Made by a program: the position numbers and the translations under genes. Below the pieces are notes generated by a model. That model saw only the letters and a program-made list of their open reading frames with translations. It made no database searches and was not told the origin of the DNA. DNA of 18,422 nt from Candidatus Dojkabacteria bacterium (GTDB lineage Bacteria; Patescibacteriota; Dojkabacteria; SC72). This document shows, piece by piece, positions 13,598 through 18,422 of the stretch. The stretch is from assembly GCA_012800885.1 (NCBI GenBank), contig JAAZIL010000078.1, positions 1-18,422 on the forward strand, given 5' to 3'. The stretch's first letter is position 1, and the number at the start of each line of letters is the position of its first letter.

Positions 13598-14977
13598 ATG
13601 GAAAAAGAACCATACATAGGTAGAAAGATAGATTATGAAAGATACCAAGGTACTACATCTGAAGACTTGATATCTGAAATTCTAGAACAGAAATTAGAAG
13701 AACCTACTACGAAGATAAAAGAAGAAGAATTATATAAAGAAACAGTAGTACAGAGTACACAACAAGTAGTATCCCGAGGTATAGATAGTAAATTAGAGAA
13801 ACAAGTACAAACATATAATCAGGTATGGAGACCAGTTATTGAGAGTAAATCATATAGAAGATTAGAATCTGTATACCATCAGATATCTCCTAAAGGAGTT
13901 GTATACTTTGATGTACTAGATCGAGAGATCTTTATTACTCAAACAGAGAAGAACTTCCAATCCTTAATACAGAATCATCAGATAGGTACTGTAAAGAGAT
14001 GGAATGATGAAGAGATTGAGAAAATGTTTGGTAAAGGTCTAAACCCAACATCATTGATTACTAGCTATGAGAGTGCTCAATGGTTTGCAAAAGAGATACC
14101 TCCTTTAGGTGACCTAGTAGTACTGGAATTAGGTACAGGAGCAGGATGGGCTACTGTTATGCTCTATGAGAGTATTAGAGGAGAGCATCAGGACTTAAAG
14201 GTTAAACAGTACTCTGTAGATATGTCTCCTCACGCTATAGCAGCTACAGAGACACTCTTAACATACAAGGGTATTCCTCATATAGTGGCTACTAATCCTC
14301 ATGAATTAGCACAGATTCAGGATTGGATGGATAATACTCCAGAAGGGAAAGGGTATTCAGGAGTTATACTGGTACTGGATGATATAAATGGAGTATTGGA
14401 GAGATTCTCAGATAAATCTGTAGAAGGTGTATACTCTTCCCACGGTACTGCATATTTATCTAAGAGTGAATACAGAAACTTTTTAAATACTCTCTCCTCT
14501 AAACTTAAGAATAATGGTATCTTTATCGCTGATTCTCTTAATCCCCTCTATACAAACCGATTAGATGTTGGTACAACTCTCTCTCAGATGTTAGCTCCAA
14601 AGAGAATGATGAAATCTCTAACTAAAAAAGGAATTACATATATGTATGGAGGTAAGTTAAGAAACAATTCTAAATATTTCCCAGGAGAAGATGTTCAAAT
14701 ACTCAAAGGTTTTAATACACCACAAGCGTATCTCATTATTGAGTGGTGTAATTATCTTCTTAAGAAAATGGATTTTAAGAGATTAGTAAAAACAGTTAAA
14801 TCATTACAAGTTACAATGAGGGTTGTAGATGAGTATCGCTCTGATGTATTCCCATCTTTCTTGTTGAAAGATATTGTAGATGAGGAGAAACTTAATTTCC
14901 AGAGTTTAAGTAATCCTCCTGAGTTCCCTATATTTATGGATACTCAAGGGTTTAGGATGAAAAAGAAAGATGTTTAA
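13598..14977 (+). CDS. SAM-dependent methyltransferase
   Basis: This 459-aa class I (Rossmann) methyltransferase shows motif I VLELGTGAGW (175-184), motif II QYSVDMSPHA (204-213, acidic D208), and a later VEGVYSSHGT block where the active-site region would be. The first 150 residues are charged and do not match a known domain. The C-terminal 130 residues are also unassigned. The substrate is not evident; small-molecule and protein substrates are both possible. It has its own promoter and sits 3 bp before the histidine kinase gene, so the two are surely co-transcribed. The pairing suggests a signalling link, but nothing shows what it is. Confidence 0.85.
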   Translation: MEKEPYIGRKIDYERYQGTTSEDLISEILEQKLEEPTTKIKEEELYKETVVQSTQQVVSRGIDSKLEKQVQTYNQVWRPVIESKSYRRLESVYHQISPKGVVYFDVLDREIFITQTEKNFQSLIQNHQIGTVKRWNDEEIEKMFGKGLNPTSLITSYESAQWFAKEIPPLGDLVVLELGTGAGWATVMLYESIRGEHQDLKVKQYSVDMSPHAIAATETLLTYKGIPHIVATNPHELAQIQDWMDNTPEGKGYSGVILVLDDINGVLERFSDKSVEGVYSSHGTAYLSKSEYRNFLNTLSSKLKNNGIFIADSLNPLYTNRLDVGTTLSQMLAPKRMMKSLTKKGITYMYGGKLRNNSKYFPGEDVQILKGFNTPQAYLIIEWCNYLLKKMDFKRLVKTVKSLQVTMRVVDEYRSDVFPSFLLKDIVDEEKLNFQSLSNPPEFPIFMDTQGFRMKKKDV

Positions 14978-14980
14978 GAG

Positions 14981-17260
14981 ATGTTTAACGGTATTATTGG
15001 TTACATTAATATTCTAATTGGCTTTGTAGATCTTCTTCTAGGGTTTTTAGTACTAAGTAGTAATCCAAAAAGAACAGTAAACAGAGCATATTTCCTCTGT
15101 ACTCTTACAATGGGTCTTTGGTCTATATCTCTATCCTTTTACAACAGTTACCTGTTTTTTGATAGTACTCAGTGGCTTAAGATTGTATACATTATTTCAT
15201 ACTTGATGACTTTTGCTCAATTAAACTTCGCTCTTAAATTTCATGATGGTGTAGGTAAAAAAGTTAATATTATGATGGCAGGAGTACTAGGTCCTCTATT
15301 TGCATACGGTTTGTATCTCCTATTAATTAAGAACACAGTAGTACTGGATACACTCTTTGATGAATCTATAAATACTGTAATTGCTCAGATGGGTGAGGGA
15401 TATATACTCTACTTCTTACCGATAATTTTCTCTCTTTTCTTTCTATTCGGTATACATATTGTTAAAGGGAGTAAGATGGAGAGTTTGAAAAAAAGACAGA
15501 CTCAGTTCTACTGGATTGCTGGTTTCTTAATGATAGTACCTTTGATATTTCTAGATTTTGTATTACCTGTATTCTTCTCTGTTACAGAGTATTACCAATA
15601 CAGTACTTTAGGAAATATATTGTGGGCTATTATAATAGCGTACTCAATCTACAATACTCGCTTCTTAGATGTAAGATTAGTATTTGGAAAAGTTGTAGAG
15701 ACTATTCTTAAATCTAGTTATTTATTAGTAATATTTGTAGTTTATACAGAGTGGAATAGGAGTAATTTAGATCTTGTAGGTAGTAGTTTTATACTTATAC
15801 TAATTACTATCTCTGTTGTACTCTCTCTACTTTTGAATTGGATGAATCAAAAAACAGAGCTTTTTGTACAGAGGAGATTTATATACAGTAAATACAATCC
15901 AATGGAACAGATACAGAGATATACTGTTGGTAATTCAAGGGAGTTGAATATTAGGAATATCTTAAAAAAGACAATAGATCTTGTAGTAGATACAATTAAT
16001 CCAGATAAGGTTGCAATTCTGCTATTTAATAGTAAAAGTAAAGCAATTGCATACCAAGAAAATATGAACTTCCCCTCCCTTACCTTTGATACTACGATGA
16101 GATTTGTAAGTAATTGGGAGAATTTAAATAGTAATCCAGTCCTAATATTCTCTGAAATAGATGTACACTTCTTCTCTGGTAAAGAGATTATTGATTATCG
16201 TAAAGAAGAGATACTTCACTTTATGAAAGAGTATGGGGTTGAAGTAATTATTCCTTTTGAACTTAGAGCTTCTATTGGAGGCCTAATTATACTGGGAAGT
16301 AAAATAGATAATTCTTTGTATTCACAAACAGATATTACATTTTTAGAGAGTATTATGAGGAATGCGAATATTACAATTGAGAGAGCGATTCTCTATGAAG
16401 AGCTTCAGAGTTTTAATAAGACTTTACAACAGAGAGTAAATGAACAGACTAAAGAATTACAGATTAAAGTAGAAGAGTTACAAGAGGCACGGAGAAAAGA
16501 GAGAGATATGGTAGATATAATGGGGCATGAGTTAAGGACACCAGCTACAATAGTAAAACTAAATATTGATATGTTAGAGAGATATATAGATAGTAATCCA
16601 GATGAATTAAAGATATATATTAAAAGAATAAAGGAGGCGATTAATAATGAAATTAAGTTAATTAATACTCTACTAAGTAGTGCAAAATTAGAAGGTACAG
16701 AGATAGAGATTAATAGAGAGAGGGTTGATATAAAGGGTGAGATTGAGATGGCAATACACGGTCATGAGAGAGATGCAAAAAAGAAGGGTTTAAAGATAGA
16801 GAAGATAGTTAATTCTAATACTCCTGATGTGTATGCTGATAAGGCTCGAACTGTAGAGATATTAAATAATCTAATAGATAATGCAATTAAGTATACAGAG
16901 AAGGGTACTGTTAGTATAAAGAGTTCATATAATAATGAGTATGTTACTGTTAGTGTAAAAGATACAGGAAAGGGTATACCTAAGGAAGAGATTCCATACT
17001 TAGGACAGAAATTCCATAGGGTAGGTAACTATTTAAAGAGCAGTGATCATTTAGATATTGTAAGACCAGGTGGAACAGGATTAGGCCTCTATGTTACCTT
17101 TAGATTAGTAAAGCTTATGGGAGGAGAGATATCAGTTAAGAGTGAGGTTGATGTAGGTAGTGAATTTGTATTCTCTCTCCCAATATTCAGAAAAGGTAGT
17201 GAGATTAAAAAGGGAGTAAGTAGTAAGGATATGTTTAAGAGATTAGGATTAATGAGTTAA
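14981..17260 (+). CDS. Membrane sensor histidine kinase (7TM-type sensor, GAF, HisKA, HATPase)
   Basis: This 759-aa kinase would autophosphorylate and pass phosphate to a response regulator, which is not present here. The first 290 residues hold about nine hydrophobic segments and resemble the 7TM-type histidine kinase N-terminal region. A GAF-like domain follows at about 323-470 (IIPFELRASIGGLIILGS), then a coiled coil (about 471-510). The HisKA box has H516 in IMGHELRTP. The ATPase domain has the N box (N630-N634, NNLIDNAIKY), the G1 box (D661 in DTGKGIP) and the G2 box (GGTGLGLY, about 697-704). All catalytic residues look intact. It starts 3 bp after the methyltransferase stop. Its end overlaps the convergent gene at 17257 by a few bases. 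The signal sensed is unknown. Confidence 0.95.
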   Translation: MFNGIIGYINILIGFVDLLLGFLVLSSNPKRTVNRAYFLCTLTMGLWSISLSFYNSYLFFDSTQWLKIVYIISYLMTFAQLNFALKFHDGVGKKVNIMMAGVLGPLFAYGLYLLLIKNTVVLDTLFDESINTVIAQMGEGYILYFLPIIFSLFFLFGIHIVKGSKMESLKKRQTQFYWIAGFLMIVPLIFLDFVLPVFFSVTEYYQYSTLGNILWAIIIAYSIYNTRFLDVRLVFGKVVETILKSSYLLVIFVVYTEWNRSNLDLVGSSFILILITISVVLSLLLNWMNQKTELFVQRRFIYSKYNPMEQIQRYTVGNSRELNIRNILKKTIDLVVDTINPDKVAILLFNSKSKAIAYQENMNFPSLTFDTTMRFVSNWENLNSNPVLIFSEIDVHFFSGKEIIDYRKEEILHFMKEYGVEVIIPFELRASIGGLIILGSKIDNSLYSQTDITFLESIMRNANITIERAILYEELQSFNKTLQQRVNEQTKELQIKVEELQEARRKERDMVDIMGHELRTPATIVKLNIDMLERYIDSNPDELKIYIKRIKEAINNEIKLINTLLSSAKLEGTEIEINRERVDIKGEIEMAIHGHERDAKKKGLKIEKIVNSNTPDVYADKARTVEILNNLIDNAIKYTEKGTVSIKSSYNNEYVTVSVKDTGKGIPKEEIPYLGQKFHRVGNYLKSSDHLDIVRPGGTGLGLYVTFRLVKLMGGEISVKSEVDVGSEFVFSLPIFRKGSEIKKGVSSKDMFKRLGLMS

Positions 17261-17532
17261 TCGGTTCTCTTTTTAAAACCTCCTGTATACAATCTACTAA
17301 ATATATATGATACACATAGCCAAGAAACAATATTCCCTGTAATCCCTAAGGGGTAAAATTTGTAGGTATACGGATTTGAGAAAAAATATTTACTCCATGA
17401 TGTAAAAGGTATTCCGTAGTAAGACACACCATTTGTCACTAGAACAATGCGGTAAGTTTTAAATATGGAGCCAAAAATAGCTAATATTACAAAGATAATG
17501 ATAAAGGGTAGTAACATATCTTTTTTAAACAT
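17257..17532 (-). CDS. Small two-TM membrane protein
   Basis: This 91-aa protein is not recognised. A TM segment at about 7-24 (LLPFIIIFVILAIFG) follows the basic start. The middle is aromatic and tyrosine-rich (YYGIPFTSWSKYFF), then a second TM segment lies at about 61-78, and the protein ends in a basic tail. The ATG is at 17530-17532. Its stop overlaps the histidine kinase stop on the other strand, so the two genes converge without a terminator between them. Function unknown. Confidence 0.6.
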   Translation of the reverse strand: MFKKDMLLPFIIIFVILAIFGSIFKTYRIVLVTNGVSYYGIPFTSWSKYFFSNPYTYKFYPLGITGNIVSWLCVSYIFSRLYTGGFKKRTD

Positions 17533-17598
17533 AACATCCCATACTTAATTTAATTTTCTTAAACCCCTCCTTTTTTCTTCTCTCGAAACATATATTAA

Positions 17599-17630
17599 AT
17601 ATGTTAACATATATCAATGTAATATATAAA
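17599..17630 (+). promoter_or_regulatory. Putative promoter with a 14-bp palindrome before the nucleotidyltransferase
   Basis: A perfect palindrome, ATATGTTAACATAT (17599-17612), contains a -35-like TTAACA (17604-17609), followed after 15 bp by TATAAA (17625-17630). The palindrome could be an operator. In AT-rich DNA a 14-bp AT-based palindrome can arise by chance, so this is tentative. Confidence 0.3.
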
Positions 17631-17643
17631 GGTATAGGAATAT

Positions 17644-18422
17644 ATGAATAACAAAATATCTCTCTTTGTACTAGCAGCTGGAATGGGAAGTAGGTATGGA
17701 GGATTAAAACAGATGGAAGGATTCGGTCCTAATGGTGAGACTTTAATAGATTACTCCATATATGACTCAATAGAAGCAGGATTTAGTAAGGTTGTATTTG
17801 TAATAAGGCCAGATATGGAAGAGGTGTTTAGGGAGATATTCTTAAATAAATATGAAGATAGAATAGAGATAGATTACTGTTTTCAAACAGTAGATATGTT
17901 ACCGAATTGGTATACACTTAATCCAGAGAGAGTAAAACCGTGGGGAACAGTACAAGCGCTACTGCTAGCAAGAGAGAAGCTTACTGAGCCTTTTTTAATA
18001 ATAAATGGGGATGATTTCTATGGAAGAGAGTCATATATAATGGCTAGTGAATTTTTAAAGAATGAATGCAGTGATACTACCTATGCTATTCCAACATACA
18101 GATTAGAGAATGTATTAAGTGATGTAGGAGGGGTTAAAAGAGGTATATGTACTATTAAGGATGGGTATTTAGTAAGTATAGAGGAGACATTTGATTTAAA
18201 AAGAGATAAACAAGGAAGTATTAATGGTATTGGGCGAGATGGTAAGCCTATGAATAATCTAATGGGCAACACTCCCATATCTATGAATATGTTTTGTGTT
18301 CATTCTTCTACTTTTGATAAGTTTGAAAGAGGTTTTGAAGAATTTCTTAAAGAGAACAGAGATGAATTAACAGGAGAGTATCTTTTATCAACACAACTAA
18401 GTAAGTTAATACAACAAGGAGA
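17644..18422 (+). CDS. Sugar-nucleotide-type nucleotidyltransferase (partial, runs off the right end)
   Basis: At least 259 residues are present without a stop. The N-terminus has the nucleotidyltransferase signature LAAGMGSRYGGLKQ (10-23) that binds the NTP. A second conserved acidic site follows at INGDDFYG (120-127; D123 and D124), which binds the metal. A mid-protein block, VGGVKRGICTIKDGYLVSIEE, matches the family. Such enzymes (the MobA-like/glucose-1-phosphate group) join a sugar phosphate to a nucleotide; the exact substrate is not clear. The ATG at 17644-17646 has a Shine-Dalgarno-like AGGA 4 nt upstream. It is divergent from the small membrane protein gene. It is probably unrelated to the defence locus. 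Confidence 0.9.
   Translation, partial: MNNKISLFVLAAGMGSRYGGLKQMEGFGPNGETLIDYSIYDSIEAGFSKVVFVIRPDMEEVFREIFLNKYEDRIEIDYCFQTVDMLPNWYTLNPERVKPWGTVQALLLAREKLTEPFLIINGDDFYGRESYIMASEFLKNECSDTTYAIPTYRLENVLSDVGGVKRGICTIKDGYLVSIEETFDLKRDKQGSINGIGRDGKPMNNLMGNTPISMNMFCVHSSTFDKFERGFEEFLKENRDELTGEYLLSTQLSKLIQQG

Noticed and set aside
18081..18278. 65-aa minus-strand frame opposite the nucleotidyltransferase
   Set aside because: It is the antisense of a well-matched nucleotidyltransferase.
1..18422. Alternative code with TGA as Gly or Trp
   Set aside because: Recognised genes (hsdS, the reverse transcriptase, the small ORF) end with TGA at sensible positions, and no in-frame TGA is needed elsewhere.
1..18422. 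CRISPR array, tRNA or rRNA genes, insertion sequences
   Set aside because: No regularly spaced repeats, no cloverleaf with a CCA-like end, and no transposase or terminal repeats were seen.

Overview
The window is AT-rich bacterial chromosome with the standard stop code: TGA, TAA and TAG all end genes. The low GC content, AGA-dominated arginine codons, small 7TM-type histidine kinase and many starts without a clear Shine-Dalgarno sequence fit a Candidate Phyla Radiation (Patescibacteria) member, possibly Dojkabacteria-like. That placement is an inference. TGA is a stop here, so the Gracilibacteria/Absconditabacteria code does not apply.

Region 1 (about 1-2530, mostly minus strand) is a small phage- or mobile-like module. 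It holds an unrecognised 176-aa protein, a KilA-N domain protein whose gene contains a perfect 30-bp palindrome, a dUTPase, and an HNH nuclease. The HNH and dUTPase genes lie in one frame, separated by a single TAG.

Region 2 (2648-13009, minus strand) is a complete Type I restriction-modification locus with an unusual set of extra genes. In transcription order it runs: hsdM, a DUF3800 protein, a 269-bp gap, a short Myb/SANT-like protein, a DUF4145 zinc-ribbon protein, a 30-aa small ORF, a three-TM membrane protein, hsdS, a reverse transcriptase, and hsdR. The reverse transcriptase start overlaps the hsdS stop (ATGA), so it is built into the operon. It resembles the Abi/UG/DRT group of defence-associated reverse transcriptases. 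The gap beside DUF3800 carries two tandem promoter-to-terminator units on the opposite strand, which look like two short non-coding RNAs. The second is antisense to the 3' end of the DUF3800 gene. Together this looks like a composite defence island: restriction-modification, plus a reverse transcriptase, plus an accessory cassette, plus candidate small RNAs.

Region 3 (13085-18422) looks like ordinary chromosome. It has a small DUF333 exported protein (minus), then a SAM-dependent methyltransferase and a large membrane histidine kinase 3 bp apart on the plus strand. A small two-TM membrane protein converges on the kinase gene. A sugar-nucleotide-type nucleotidyltransferase starts at 17644 and runs off the right end.

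No tRNA, rRNA, CRISPR array, insertion sequence or transposase was seen.
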